From: Ruegeria lacuscaerulensis
GTDB taxonomy: Bacteria > Pseudomonadota > Alphaproteobacteria > Rhodobacterales > Rhodobacteraceae
NCBI RefSeq assembly: GCF_013033355.1
Contig: NZ_WQDY01000008.1
Coordinates: 163,529-227,528 of the forward strand
Direction of reading: 5' to 3'
Length of the DNA: 64,000 bases
Shown: positions 25,274-34,704 of the stretch, piece after piece
How the letters are laid out: the number at the start of each line of letters is the position of its first letter
Numbering within the stretch: the first letter of the stretch is position 1
Translations under genes and position numbers: made by a program
The notes under the pieces: model-generated
What the model was told of the DNA's origin: nothing
The model's database searches: none
Seen by the model: only the letters and a program-made list of their open reading frames with translations

Positions 25274-26389
25274 TCAGCTGCTGTTCGGAAATCGCCAATT
25301 GTGCAGCGCGTACGCTATGGCTGCATAACCAACAGCAAGCGCAAGCTGCAGCTTCACGATTGGTATGATCATTGAAAGCGACGCTCCCATTTGGTCGACG
25401 CGGATGATGGCGGACATAGCCGAAGTTGAGGGCACTGCCATCGCCAGCCAGCGAATTGGATCTGGCACACTTTCGATCGGCCATGAGACGCCGGTTATGA
25501 AGAACAGCGGCAATCCCTGCACGACAAGAAAGAAGATCATTCCTTCCCGGGTAGGGATCACCTGAACAAGCGCAAAACCCATTGCGGTCACGGCCATTAG
25601 AAACGGCACCGCAATGGCAAACAGCGTTATCGGGTGGCCGACCTGCGGCAGCCCATAAATCACTGGCAGCAGCAACTGTGTCACCGCGACCCAGAATGTA
25701 TACAGAAGAATGTAGGCGGTGGGTGTTGCCACCCTCGCTATGCCCGGTCTAGCCGGTTTGCCTGCGTGCATTATTCCTATTCCGATCAGCAGCGTTTGCT
25801 GGATTATCAGTATAAACGCGGCTGGAACTGCGAAACTGGCATATCCTCCGTTCGGGTTGAACTGAGGAACCGAAGTAATCACCACCGGCGAAACAAGAGC
25901 TGCAGCCGTGCCTGCGTCAACGCCCAGAGCGGTCAGACGGCTTACACGGATTTCGGCCCCAAGACTGTTCGCAGCAGATGACACAGCCGAGGAAATCGCT
26001 CCATAAAGAAGGAAATAACTGCCGTCTCCGAAGGCTGCGATTGGGGATTGGCGCCCGTGCAAAAGATCTTGTTCGAAATCAGGCGGTATGATCAGGACAC
26101 CATAGACCTTTCGCGCGTTGAACATCTCTTGCGCGGCTGGCAGTCCGTCGGTGTGCGCGACCACTGCGACCTGATCCGAATTGTCGACACGTCGGCGCAG
26201 TTCTCGACTGGCGGTTGATCCGTCCTGGTCAATTACGACGATAGGGACATCCCGAACCACTTCGCCTGTATAGGGTTGGGGGTAGAGAAACGCATAGATC
26301 AGGATCGAAACGACCATCGTCATGCGCGCACCCTTGTCGGCAAACAGCCTGAAGATCGAGTCTAAAACAGCGTCGAGAAAGCGTCTCAT
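25274..26389 (-). CDS. ABC-2 type permease (YhhJ/YbhR-like), second of a pair
   Basis: A 371-residue exporter permease. An N-terminal membrane helix (about 23-40) is followed by a large soluble periplasmic domain with DVPIVVIDQDGSTASRELRR, then five or six C-terminal helices (about 170-365), the ABC2_membrane_3 layout. It starts at the stop of the preceding permease with one shared base, so the two are coupled and probably pair as half-channels. No ABC ATPase lies in this operon, so the nucleotide-binding partner must be elsewhere or absent. It is the last gene of the efflux operon, facing the TetR gene. Confidence 0.85.
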   Translation of the reverse strand: MRRFLDAVLDSIFRLFADKGARMTMVVSILIYAFLYPQPYTGEVVRDVPIVVIDQDGSTASRELRRRVDNSDQVAVVAHTDGLPAAQEMFNARKVYGVLIIPPDFEQDLLHGRQSPIAAFGDGSYFLLYGAISSAVSSAANSLGAEIRVSRLTALGVDAGTAAALVSPVVITSVPQFNPNGGYASFAVPAAFILIIQQTLLIGIGIMHAGKPARPGIARVATPTAYILLYTFWVAVTQLLLPVIYGLPQVGHPITLFAIAVPFLMAVTAMGFALVQVIPTREGMIFFLVVQGLPLFFITGVSWPIESVPDPIRWLAMAVPSTSAMSAIIRVDQMGASLSMIIPIVKLQLALAVGYAAIAYALHNWRFPNSS

Positions 26390-27576
26390 TATGCAATGCT
26401 CGCCTGTTTAGCTGGCACTTGCGCCGAGCGGGCCACCAAAAACATTAGAACTGAACCGTAAAGCAGTATCTGCCCCAGCAACCATCCAAAGGCAGGCAGA
26501 GATACTTCAATCGGCGCGCCGCGCAGTACCTGATCCGTGCGGAGTTGCAGATAGGCGGTCAGCGGCAGCAATCCACCCCAAATCCATGCAAAAGTGTTCA
26601 TTGTAATGCGCGGAAAACTGATGCCGGCAAAGCCGAAGGCTGGGCCGGTCAGCACGCCGGTCAAGCCTAGCGCGCCCACGGTTTCTCCGGCGATCATCGC
26701 GAGCATCCCGCCCAGACACAGGCAAGCTAAAACAAAGCTGGCCGAGTAAGCTCCATGCAGCCAAATGTTTCCGTTGAACGGAGCATCAAATGCCCCAAAA
26801 ATGATCACGTCCGCAAAAATAAGGGTCAGCAAATAGGCTAACCCGTAAGGGGCCAGTTTTCCCGCGATACCCGTGATCGACGAGCCGCCAATCCGGGTCA
26901 GCCTTGCCATGCCATTGGGGTGCTGGACGTCGCTGCCGATGGTCAGTGCAGCGCTGGCTGTTATGAAGATTTGCAATACAGTGGGCATAAGGGCGGCAAG
27001 CAGGAACTGGACATAGTCCAGAGCCGGATTGAACAGAGGACTGCGCTGAACCGGGATCGGTACGACCGCTTCAACTGCGGCCTCGGGGACAGCCCCGTTT
27101 GCGACCAGAGCCTGGGTTGCAACACCTGCCGAAAAGGTCCCCATTGCCTGCCTGCTAGCCCTTGAAACGATGCCTCCGACGGTCAGGAATTGGTTGTTAT
27201 AGAAGGTAACAAGCTCGGGCCGGTTGCCTTGCAGCAAGTCGCGCCCCATTGACTGGGGTATGAAAATAACGGCGTACACCGCGCCCGAGACGAGAGCGTC
27301 CTGCGCCTCGCCCAGAGACGTCGCGCGGACAGTGACCGCTAGGTCCGCAGTGGCGTCGATCATGCGAACAGCCTGGCGCGACAGGGTTGTCCCATCCTGA
27401 TCGACAACGGCTACGGGCAGGTTCGAAGGAAGCCCGGGCGCGAAGACCGCAGAAAGCAACAGCATCAGGATCAAAGGAAATGGCCCCAGCATAAATGCTA
27501 GGCGAGGTTGATGGGCAATCCGGCGCAGCTCTCGACGAAAGGTGCGCCGAAAACCGGCTGGTAGCGGACGCGACAT
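26389..27576 (-). CDS. ABC-2 type permease (YhhJ/YbhS-like), first of a pair
   Basis: A 395-residue exporter permease with the same layout as its neighbour: one N-terminal helix (about 28-48), a periplasmic domain with NLPVAVVDQDGTTLSRQAVR, and a C-terminal bundle of about five helices. The shared VVDQDG(S/T)T motif shows the two to be paralogues. It begins three bases after the HlyD-type adaptor stop, which it presumably uses to cross the periplasm. Substrate unknown; lipophilic drugs or bile-salt-like compounds are typical for the family. Confidence 0.86.
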   Translation of the reverse strand: MSRPLPAGFRRTFRRELRRIAHQPRLAFMLGPFPLILMLLLSAVFAPGLPSNLPVAVVDQDGTTLSRQAVRMIDATADLAVTVRATSLGEAQDALVSGAVYAVIFIPQSMGRDLLQGNRPELVTFYNNQFLTVGGIVSRASRQAMGTFSAGVATQALVANGAVPEAAVEAVVPIPVQRSPLFNPALDYVQFLLAALMPTVLQIFITASAALTIGSDVQHPNGMARLTRIGGSSITGIAGKLAPYGLAYLLTLIFADVIIFGAFDAPFNGNIWLHGAYSASFVLACLCLGGMLAMIAGETVGALGLTGVLTGPAFGFAGISFPRITMNTFAWIWGGLLPLTAYLQLRTDQVLRGAPIEVSLPAFGWLLGQILLYGSVLMFLVARSAQVPAKQASIA

Positions 27577-27579
27577 GGC

Positions 27580-28557
27580 CTAGCGTGCCGCCCAATCCAC
27601 CAAAGCGCTCATACCCGGCCGCAGGGCCGCATCGCGCGTGACCGGCTCAGCCCTGATCGAGAATGTGCGCAGGTCGAAATCACCCGTGGCTTTCGTGGCG
27701 CGCCAATTGGCATAGCTGCCTTCGGCATTGATGGCAGTAACGCGAGCAGGGATCACCAGATCACCCAGGGCCGGTACGCGCACATTCAATTTCTGCCCAA
27801 TTTCCAGCCCGTTCAGCAGGTCTTCGCGCAGGTTGAACGTGAACCAGGCGTTATCAATATCCACTATGGATAACAAAATAGCCCCGGCCGAGAAAAGCTC
27901 GCCAGGTTCTGTAAGCCGGGCGGTGACCTGACCGCTGATAGGTGCTGCAATTTGCAGCTCTTCAAGATCAGTTTGCGTGCGCAGCAAGGCGGCCTTGGCT
28001 TCTTGGACCTGAGCCTGAGCGACGGCTTTTTGTTCTATGCTGTTGCCATTTTCAGCGAGTTCTAGATTGGCCTGCGCCGCGTCGACCCCACGTTGCGCGG
28101 CCGCCAAAGTGTTCGAGGCCTCGTCAAGCCTTTGCAGCGAAGCAAACGAAGTTTCGCTGAGTTTTTCGATCCGGTCATAAGTCTTTTGCGCCAAGTCCTG
28201 ATCGGCTTTGGCGCGCGCAAGCTCGGCCCGGCGCGCGTCGATGACTTCGGGTCGGGTTGCGAAAACCAGATCACGATTGGCAATCGCAAAGTCGACAGCG
28301 GCTTGTGCCGTCTTCAGACCCGCTTGCAATTGCGGGCTGCCCAAGGACACGACCACATCGCCTATCTGTACGGTATCCCCGAAATCGACATTCACTGCGG
28401 CGACACGGCCGCCTATTTTTGCGGCCAGGTCAATGCAGGTCGCCTCGACTTCGCCTTGAACCACCAGCGGTTTTGGCACTGTTGCGATCCAGGCCAGGGC
28501 GCCACCCGCGACCATTGCACTTGCAATGATCGCAGCGAACAACTTGGGTTTTGACAT
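27580..28557 (-). CDS. HlyD-family periplasmic adaptor for the ABC-2 permeases
   Basis: A 325-residue membrane-fusion protein anchored by one N-terminal helix (about 5-24). The biotinyl-lipoyl halves are seen in IGGRVAAVNVDFGDTVQIGD and AAPISGQVTARLTEPGELFSAG, flanking a long Ala-rich alpha-hairpin (about 80-200). The C-terminal beta domain ends GMSALVDWAAR. It resembles YbhG/YhiI adaptors of ABC-2 exporters. Upstream, 50 bases separate it from the RND pump gene on the same strand. Confidence 0.9.
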   Translation of the reverse strand: MSKPKLFAAIIASAMVAGGALAWIATVPKPLVVQGEVEATCIDLAAKIGGRVAAVNVDFGDTVQIGDVVVSLGSPQLQAGLKTAQAAVDFAIANRDLVFATRPEVIDARRAELARAKADQDLAQKTYDRIEKLSETSFASLQRLDEASNTLAAAQRGVDAAQANLELAENGNSIEQKAVAQAQVQEAKAALLRTQTDLEELQIAAPISGQVTARLTEPGELFSAGAILLSIVDIDNAWFTFNLREDLLNGLEIGQKLNVRVPALGDLVIPARVTAINAEGSYANWRATKATGDFDLRTFSIRAEPVTRDAALRPGMSALVDWAAR

Positions 28558-28607
28558 GGCTCGCTCCGTTTCAGTAGATAGCCAGAGTTGCGCTTCGGCT
28601 CGTGCAC

Positions 28608-31600
28608 TTAGGTGTCTTTGGTTTCTGGAGGACGGATGCCGTGGAAAAGGGCGTAGTAGACCGGAACCATCAGCATAGTTACGACTGTTCCCACGGTCAG
28701 ACCGGCAGCGATTGTGGTCGCCATGGCCACCCAGAAGATGTCCTGCAGCAGTGGCAATACACCAAGGATTGTCGTGGCTGCCCCAAGGAATACGGGATTC
28801 AGACGCGAGACTGTTGCCTCGACCAGCGCATCATAAGGCTTCATACCTTCTTCCAGATTGACGCTGACCTGATCCAGCAACACGACCGCGTTCTTGATCA
28901 TCAGGCCGACAAGGCTCATCGCGCCCAACAGGGCCATAAACGAGAAGGGTTGATTGAATAGCAGCAGGCCACCAGTGATCCCAATCATCGCAAAGGGAAC
29001 GACCGTAAAGACAACCAGCGCCGGACGGAAAGCGTTGAACAGCGCAACCACCAGGAAGACCATGATCACCAGCGCTGGGCCGGACCCGGGTTTCAGCGAA
29101 TCCTGGGCATCTGCTGTGCTGAAGGTCTCACCTCTCCATTCGATCCGATATCCGGGGGGCAGCTCGATTGCCTCGATGTCAGCGCGGACCTCATCAACCA
29201 AAGAGGGTAGGGTAACGCCTTTCGAGCTGGCCTGAACCGTAACCGCGCGCTGGCGTTGCCAACGGACGATAGTCGGATCCTCCAATTCGATCTCAACCCC
29301 TTGCGTTACAGAAGACAATGGCAGCGACTTAGTCGAGAAGGCCGGCTGGATCTGGATTTGCTCAAAGTCACGCCCGACGGTCTGCCGTTCGTCTTCGGTC
29401 CGACGTAAGATGATGGGCAGCAGATCCTCATTCTCACGATAGAGACCAACCGGCAGCCCGTCGTAGGCAAAGCGCGCGGCGCTGGCTATGTCGTTGCGGG
29501 ACGTACCCGTCCAGATGCCGGTTGTCTGATCATACTCCGGAACCAGTTTGGCGACGCGGTTTCGCATATCGCTTCGAATGTCCTTGGCATGGGGGGAAGC
29601 GCGTAAGACATCCATCGTCTGTTCCGCCAGGTTGCGCAGTACTTGCGGGTCAGCATTGACCGGGCCGCTAAAGCGAACCTCGAACGGCCATGTATTGCCA
29701 GGCCCAGCCGTGTATTTGCGCACCCGCGTCATCGCCTCGGGGATTGCGCCTTCGATCCATGCGTCCAGTTCTGCGACAAGGTCGTTCACGACCTCAAGGC
29801 TTTCAGTATTGACCACAAGCTGCGCGTAGCTGGCATAAGGAAGCTCGGGGTCGACCGGCAGATAGAACCGGGGACCGCCTGCGCCCATGAAGGTCGATAC
29901 GCCTTTCACACGCGGATCGCCATTCAGTTTATCCTCGACTCTACGTGCCAATTCCGAGGTCTGGTCGATCGTACTGCCTTCCTCGGCCCAGACATCGACC
30001 ATGAATTGCTGCCGTGTGGCGTCGGTAAAAAACAGGCGGTCGACATAGCTGAAGCCGTAGATCGCGCCGCCCAGCAAGGCCAGAAACACCATCGCGGTGA
30101 TGCCACGATGACGCAGGCAACGCCCCAATACAGCACGGAACCCCGAGGTAAAGGCGCTTTCGGTATGCGTCGTCTCGACCTTGGGGGTGGGCAACATGTC
30201 AATGCACATCAGCGGCGTAATCGTCATGGCAATGATCCAGCTGATCAGCAGCGAAACGGCCACAACAACAAACAAAGATCCCGCGTATTCCCCGGCGGCT
30301 GCCGACGAGGCGTAGATAGGAAAAAAGGCCATCACTGCCACTATCGTGGCCCCCAGCAAAGCCATGCTGGGCTGGCCCGCGGCTTCGATCGCGGCTTCGA
30401 TCTTGCCCATGCCCTTTTTCATGCGTGCGGCCATTCCATCGGCTACGACAATGGCGTTGTCCACCATCATCCCCAGCGCGATCACTAACGCACCCAAAGA
30501 GACCCGCTGCAGGTCGATCTTGAGAACGACCATTACCATGAACGTGGCCAAAATGGTCAGAAGCAGTGCACTGCCTATGATCAGGCCCATGCGCCATCCC
30601 ATGAATACAGCAACGACTATCAAGACGACCAATACGGCCTCGAGAAGGTTGACCATGAACGAGTTGATCGACTCGGTCACCAGATCGCTTTGCCAGGCAA
30701 CTCGGTGCAATTCGATGCCGACGGGGAGGCGGGACGAGATTTCTTCGAGCGCCGCATCGAGGTTACGCCCGGTATCCACGATATTTCCTCCGGATACGTT
30801 TGCAATCGACAAGCCGATTGCAGGCTGTCCGTCATAGCGCATCTGGGTCAGGGCAGGTTCCAGATATCCTTGCCGGATGTCCACGATATCTTGAAGTCGG
30901 ATCACATCGGAGTCGCGTGACACAGGTAGTTGGACAGGTATGTCGGCCCCCTCTGCCACATCCAAAACCCGGTCTGTCAGGCCGGGGCGTAGTTGCAGGT
31001 TGCCGATATCCTCAGGTGATTGAAATTCCCCTGTCGGCGCGATCCGCAGCCTGCGATCTCCGATTGTGAGCGCGCCGGAGTCGACCACCTGGTTCTGCAA
31101 GTTCAGGGTTAACAGAAAGTCCTGCGCAGACACGCCAAGATCCAGCAGTCGCTGCTCGGAGGCATCCAGATAGATCACCTTGGGCTGCAGGCCCCAGGTC
31201 TCGACACGGGATACGCCTTGGACCAGACTCAGTTCCTTGCGGATGGCTTTTACGTGTTCCTCAAGCTCTGCATAGGTGAACCCATCTCCGGTCACGGCCA
31301 GAACGAACCCGTAGACAAAACTAAAGTCGTCGATAACGTTCGGTGCACCAGCGCCGGGCGGTAAGCTGCCTTGCAAATCGCCTACTTTGTTACGCACTTT
31401 GTCCCAGACCTGGGGTAGGCGGTTTGCCCAATATTCTTGCTGAATTTCGACTTTTACGATGGACAGACCTGCATGAGAATACGAGGTTAGGAAACGCAGT
31501 TCCGGCAGTTCTTGAATGGCAGTTTCAATCTTGTCAGTAACTTCCAGTTCGACCTCGGTCGGGCTGGCGCCGGGATATTGGGTTACGACCAGCGCCGTTT

Positions 31601-31727
31601 TAACCGTAAACTCAGGGTCTTCCAGCTGACCCAGTCGAAAATAGCTGAGCGTCCCGATCACGAGGATCAGCGCCAGCGCAAAATAGGTGACCGTGCGGTT
31701 CTTGACCGCGACCGAAGCGAGCGACAT
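28608..31727 (-). CDS. RND-family efflux pump inner-membrane subunit
   Basis: A 1039-residue RND transporter of normal length. It has the two-fold repeat with 12 membrane helices and two large periplasmic loops. The TM4 proton-relay segment GALVIALGMMVDNAIVVADG is visible near 395-414, with the family DNAIVVADG, and its counterpart MSLVGLMIKNAVVLLDQ in the second half. I take the ATG at 31727 rather than the TTG one codon upstream. The adaptor gene ends four bases before it. Exports hydrophobic drugs or metabolites using proton motive force; no outer-membrane channel gene is nearby, so a shared TolC is probable. Confidence 0.93.
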   Translation of the reverse strand: MSLASVAVKNRTVTYFALALILVIGTLSYFRLGQLEDPEFTVKTALVVTQYPGASPTEVELEVTDKIETAIQELPELRFLTSYSHAGLSIVKVEIQQEYWANRLPQVWDKVRNKVGDLQGSLPPGAGAPNVIDDFSFVYGFVLAVTGDGFTYAELEEHVKAIRKELSLVQGVSRVETWGLQPKVIYLDASEQRLLDLGVSAQDFLLTLNLQNQVVDSGALTIGDRRLRIAPTGEFQSPEDIGNLQLRPGLTDRVLDVAEGADIPVQLPVSRDSDVIRLQDIVDIRQGYLEPALTQMRYDGQPAIGLSIANVSGGNIVDTGRNLDAALEEISSRLPVGIELHRVAWQSDLVTESINSFMVNLLEAVLVVLIVVAVFMGWRMGLIIGSALLLTILATFMVMVVLKIDLQRVSLGALVIALGMMVDNAIVVADGMAARMKKGMGKIEAAIEAAGQPSMALLGATIVAVMAFFPIYASSAAAGEYAGSLFVVVAVSLLISWIIAMTITPLMCIDMLPTPKVETTHTESAFTSGFRAVLGRCLRHRGITAMVFLALLGGAIYGFSYVDRLFFTDATRQQFMVDVWAEEGSTIDQTSELARRVEDKLNGDPRVKGVSTFMGAGGPRFYLPVDPELPYASYAQLVVNTESLEVVNDLVAELDAWIEGAIPEAMTRVRKYTAGPGNTWPFEVRFSGPVNADPQVLRNLAEQTMDVLRASPHAKDIRSDMRNRVAKLVPEYDQTTGIWTGTSRNDIASAARFAYDGLPVGLYRENEDLLPIILRRTEDERQTVGRDFEQIQIQPAFSTKSLPLSSVTQGVEIELEDPTIVRWQRQRAVTVQASSKGVTLPSLVDEVRADIEAIELPPGYRIEWRGETFSTADAQDSLKPGSGPALVIMVFLVVALFNAFRPALVVFTVVPFAMIGITGGLLLFNQPFSFMALLGAMSLVGLMIKNAVVLLDQVSVNLEEGMKPYDALVEATVSRLNPVFLGAATTILGVLPLLQDIFWVAMATTIAAGLTVGTVVTMLMVPVYYALFHGIRPPETKDT

Positions 31728-31731
31728 CAAC

Positions 31732-32841
31732 TTATTCTCCGCCTGTGGTCAGAGTGACTTTCTGACCGTCCTTCAGAGTGTTCGCGCCGGCAGTCGCGAT
31801 CCGCATACCAGCCTCAAGGCCGCTGACCAAAAATCCCCGGTCGTTGAATGCGTTAACGGTTACGGGTGTGGCGGATACGGTCAGGTCTTCGGGGTCGATG
31901 ACCCAGACAAATGTTTCGTCCGGCGATTTCTGGTTGGGTGAAAACACGGCGCTTGAAGGGACGTGAATGCCCTGATCGCTCCAGCTATCCGGCAGATGTA
32001 CCTTGGCTGTGGCGCGACCGGCCATTCCGGGTTGAATAACGTCACCCTCTGGCTGTTCCATGATGATCGTCACCGGATAAGTCCGGGTCGCTGAAGACGC
32101 TTCGTTCCCGACATGTGCGACTTGAGCAGGTATCTTCAGTCCAGGCAGGCTTGAGAATTCAACTTCGATACCTTCGACAAAGGGCTCGAGGTTGATGAAG
32201 TTCTCAGGGACTGCAACCTCCATTTCGATGCGCGAGGTGTCGAGCACCCGAACAATGGGTTGGCCAGCGATGGTGTTTTGGAATTGTTCCACATAAGTTG
32301 CGGATATCGCGCCGTCAAAAGGGGCGACCAGTGTCGTATAGCCAAGATTCAGCCGTGCTTCATCCAATTGGCCTTGGGTGGCTTCGATATTGGCTTCGGT
32401 CGCCCTGACGAGAGCGATCTGATCGTCAACGCGTGCTTGGGCAATATGATTGTTTTTCACCAGCTGCTCGCGCCGCTCCAACTCGATCTTCGCATTGGTC
32501 AGATTGGCTTTCAGCGCGTTGCGCTGCCCTTCCAATGCGCGCACACGCGCTGCGTAAGGGTCTGAGTCCAAAGTGGCCAAAACATCACCAGCCTCGACCT
32601 GCGATCCCACATCGACGGGACGTGCAAGAACCTTTCCGGGAACTTCGAAAGCGATGTTGACCTCGCGTACAGCTTTGGCCCGACCCGGATAGCTAGCTAA
32701 CCGAACCGCATCCACATCCGCAACGACCGTTGACAGAACTGGTCTGACTTGGATCTGCGTTGTCTGTTCTTCTTTGCATCCTGCGACAACGATCATCGCT
32801 GTCAGGGCGAACACGGTAACTGGGAACTTTGCTGTCAGCAT
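31732..32841 (-). CDS. RND efflux periplasmic adaptor lipoprotein
   Basis: A 369-residue membrane-fusion protein. The N terminus is a lipoprotein signal (TAMIVVAGCKEE; Cys at about 22 would be lipidated). Lipoyl halves (KVLARPVDVGSQVEAGDVLA and TLVAPFDGAISATYV) flank a coiled-coil hairpin (about 90-165), then beta-barrel and membrane-proximal domains. The ATG at 32841 is used because the frame-open start at 32871 would put ten residues before the signal. First gene of the five-gene efflux operon, with a promoter at 32891-32918. Confidence 0.92.
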   Translation of the reverse strand: MLTAKFPVTVFALTAMIVVAGCKEEQTTQIQVRPVLSTVVADVDAVRLASYPGRAKAVREVNIAFEVPGKVLARPVDVGSQVEAGDVLATLDSDPYAARVRALEGQRNALKANLTNAKIELERREQLVKNNHIAQARVDDQIALVRATEANIEATQGQLDEARLNLGYTTLVAPFDGAISATYVEQFQNTIAGQPIVRVLDTSRIEMEVAVPENFINLEPFVEGIEVEFSSLPGLKIPAQVAHVGNEASSATRTYPVTIIMEQPEGDVIQPGMAGRATAKVHLPDSWSDQGIHVPSSAVFSPNQKSPDETFVWVIDPEDLTVSATPVTVNAFNDRGFLVSGLEAGMRIATAGANTLKDGQKVTLTTGGE

Positions 32842-32890
32842 CTTTGATGGCCTTTTCGAACTGAAGCCCAATGGAAATCACACGAGGCGA

Positions 32891-32918
32891 AATTTACAAC
32901 TTTAGTATATTTTGTCAA
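32891..32918 (-). promoter_or_regulatory. Promoter of the efflux operon
   Basis: On the minus strand, TTGACA (32918-32913), a 16-base spacer and TAAATT (32896-32891) form a sigma-70 promoter, with the start codon about 45 bases beyond. The repeat TAAAGTTG occurs twice across it. Geometry matches the TetR promoter at 24562, but the perfect palindrome is not kept. Confidence 0.6.
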
Positions 32919-33376
32919 CTTTAAGTTTGCTGTCTTTGAAAATGTGACCCAACGGCACACATTTGGCGTTTCCCTGCCAGTATTGATGATAGTTGAGTGA
33001 AATTTCGTTAAACTCTTCTTGAAGCGGGGATGTCTTTGCCTCAGGTGAAGCCGCTGACCGCGGATCAGCTCTCCAAGCGTGACAAGTCACAAGGCTTACC
33101 ATCGGCATTGAAAACTGAAGTGACGTAAGGTAAAGCGCGTATTACACTAGGGTTTTTTGCGAGCATGTCACACCGGGGAAATGAAATGCGATCCAAATAC
33201 ACAGACCAACTCGGTTGTTTCGGCGACGGTTTGGTCGGCGCATGCCATCGCATCTCGGGGGTTCGCACAATCCGTGCGAAACTGCGAATGAGCCTCCGGT
33301 CAGTAAATCTGTACTGTGTGAACAGAAGCGGTGACGATTGCAGAAGCTTCCGATTTACTTTGGAGGCTATTTAATA
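32919..33376. other. Intergenic region between efflux operon and MbnP-like gene
   Basis: About 460 bases without a supportable gene. Short open frames on both strands lack codon bias and ribosome sites. The region just before 33377 holds TGGAGG at 33361-33366, the ribosome site of the next gene. No clear terminator or repeat was seen. Confidence 0.5.
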
Positions 33377-34111
33377 ATGCAGCGACCCCAGATCATGACG
33401 GGACTTGCCGGGCTGTTGGTCCTGATCATAGGCGTCTGGGCAATCCTGGCCTCGCGGGATGTCCGGGACAAAACGGTGACGTTGACCTTTCAGGCGCAAA
33501 TGGGTGGTGAGCCTTTGGTCTACGACCAGTTCATCTACGACAACCCCGGCGGGGAAGGGGTGTTTGAAATTCACGACTTCAAGTTCTTCATCAGTAACCT
33601 GAGCCTGTCGCAGGGCGGCGAAACGTATGTCGTGCCTGACAGTTACCATTTGTTGCGTTTCGACAACGACTCGTTGTCGCACTCGATCACGTTGACAGAT
33701 GTGCCACTGCGCGACGTTGAGTATCTGCGTTTTCTGGTGGGATTGGATGCGCAAGCCAATACGTCGCCGGAAATGCGGGATAAGCTTGACCCCGAAGGCC
33801 AGATGGCTTGGAGTCGAGAAGACGGCTACAAGTTTGTAGTTTTCGAAGGTGCGCTTCGGATTGGCGAAACTGTGTCGCTATTGACCTATCATGTAGGCTT
33901 TTCGGAAAATACGAGAGAGATTTCTGTGTCTTTGCCTGCGCAGCACGACACAGGCGGCAAGACTGAAATTGCACTGACCGTAGATCTGTCCAAAATGTTT
34001 GCCGGGTCGTACGAAGTCGACATGGGGGAATTGCCTTCGGTCGATTTCGATCGCGATGGCGCAAGGATGTTGGCGGACAACTACGCGTCAATGGTCTCGT
34101 TCGGGTTTTGA
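33377..34111 (+). CDS. MbnP-like exported protein
   Basis: A 244-residue protein that resembles the MbnP domain family, periplasmic or surface proteins first described beside copper-binding methanobactin genes and usually paired with a di-haem MbnH. Seen: an N-terminal helix (about 8-27, signal or anchor), then a beta-rich domain with LTFQAQMGGEPLVYD, EIHDFKFFISNLSL, and HLLRFDNDSLSHSITL. The ATG at 33377 has GGAGG ten bases upstream. No MbnH-like cytochrome is next to it. A copper or other metal link is only inferred from the family. Confidence 0.7.
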   Translation: MQRPQIMTGLAGLLVLIIGVWAILASRDVRDKTVTLTFQAQMGGEPLVYDQFIYDNPGGEGVFEIHDFKFFISNLSLSQGGETYVVPDSYHLLRFDNDSLSHSITLTDVPLRDVEYLRFLVGLDAQANTSPEMRDKLDPEGQMAWSREDGYKFVVFEGALRIGETVSLLTYHVGFSENTREISVSLPAQHDTGGKTEIALTVDLSKMFAGSYEVDMGELPSVDFDRDGARMLADNYASMVSFGF

Positions 34112-34234
34112 CGGACGTCCCGGCCGAAATTCGGTTCGCATTCGCCCACAAAGTCAAATTTCCGCCCTTTTTTCGTCAGACCAACCGCAAATTCAACACC
34201 CAGAAAGGTTCTTGGCATTGGGCAGAGGGTCTTT

Positions 34235-34684
34235 GTGGTGAAGCGGATCTTTACACATTTCGAGCAGCAAAAGCGCAGGCTTTACTCGATCGCTTTTCTC
34301 GCCTTCTCTGCTGGTTACGTTCTATATTCGCATATTGACGTGATGCGGTATGGAATGCCGTTGCCGGTGTTGACCGGGTTGGTCTATATGTGCGCTATTG
34401 TTTGCGCCACTGTGGTGACCACTTACTTTCTTCCGGGCTTAACCAAAGTGACCGACGCCGTTGCAGTGACGCGGCTTGGCTTTGCGCTTTGGATCGCCGC
34501 CACGCAAAGTCATGAACTGGCGGCATCGCCTGTACTTGGCGCGACCATCGTGGTCGGCGGTGCGATTGTGTTGTTGCAGGTTTCGACATGGGCAAAGGCA
34601 GTGTCACAAGTACTGTCAACCGATATGCCGGGCCCGCTTTGGACATCCCCAACGCCGCAACCTGTCGCCGTGCGCAGCGCCTGA
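34235..34684 (+). CDS. Small integral membrane protein of unknown family
   Basis: A 149-residue protein with about four hydrophobic segments (18-34, 46-66, 78-95, 100-122), basic N terminus (VKRIFTHFEQQKRR) and a polar, Pro-rich tail. It begins with GTG at 34235 or 34238, with AGAGGG about seven bases before. It lies 123 bases after the MbnP-like gene, same strand, and is convergent with the outer-membrane gene. I do not recognise it; co-transcription with the MbnP-like gene is likely. Confidence 0.6.
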   Translation: MVKRIFTHFEQQKRRLYSIAFLAFSAGYVLYSHIDVMRYGMPLPVLTGLVYMCAIVCATVVTTYFLPGLTKVTDAVAVTRLGFALWIAATQSHELAASPVLGATIVVGGAIVLLQVSTWAKAVSQVLSTDMPGPLWTSPTPQPVAVRSA

Positions 34685-34704
34685 TTATCTAAACGGTTCG
34701 TGTT

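Noticed and set aside
33165..33374. Short plus-strand frame before the MbnP-like gene
   Set aside because: No ribosome site, no domain, and it overlaps the upstream signals of the next gene.
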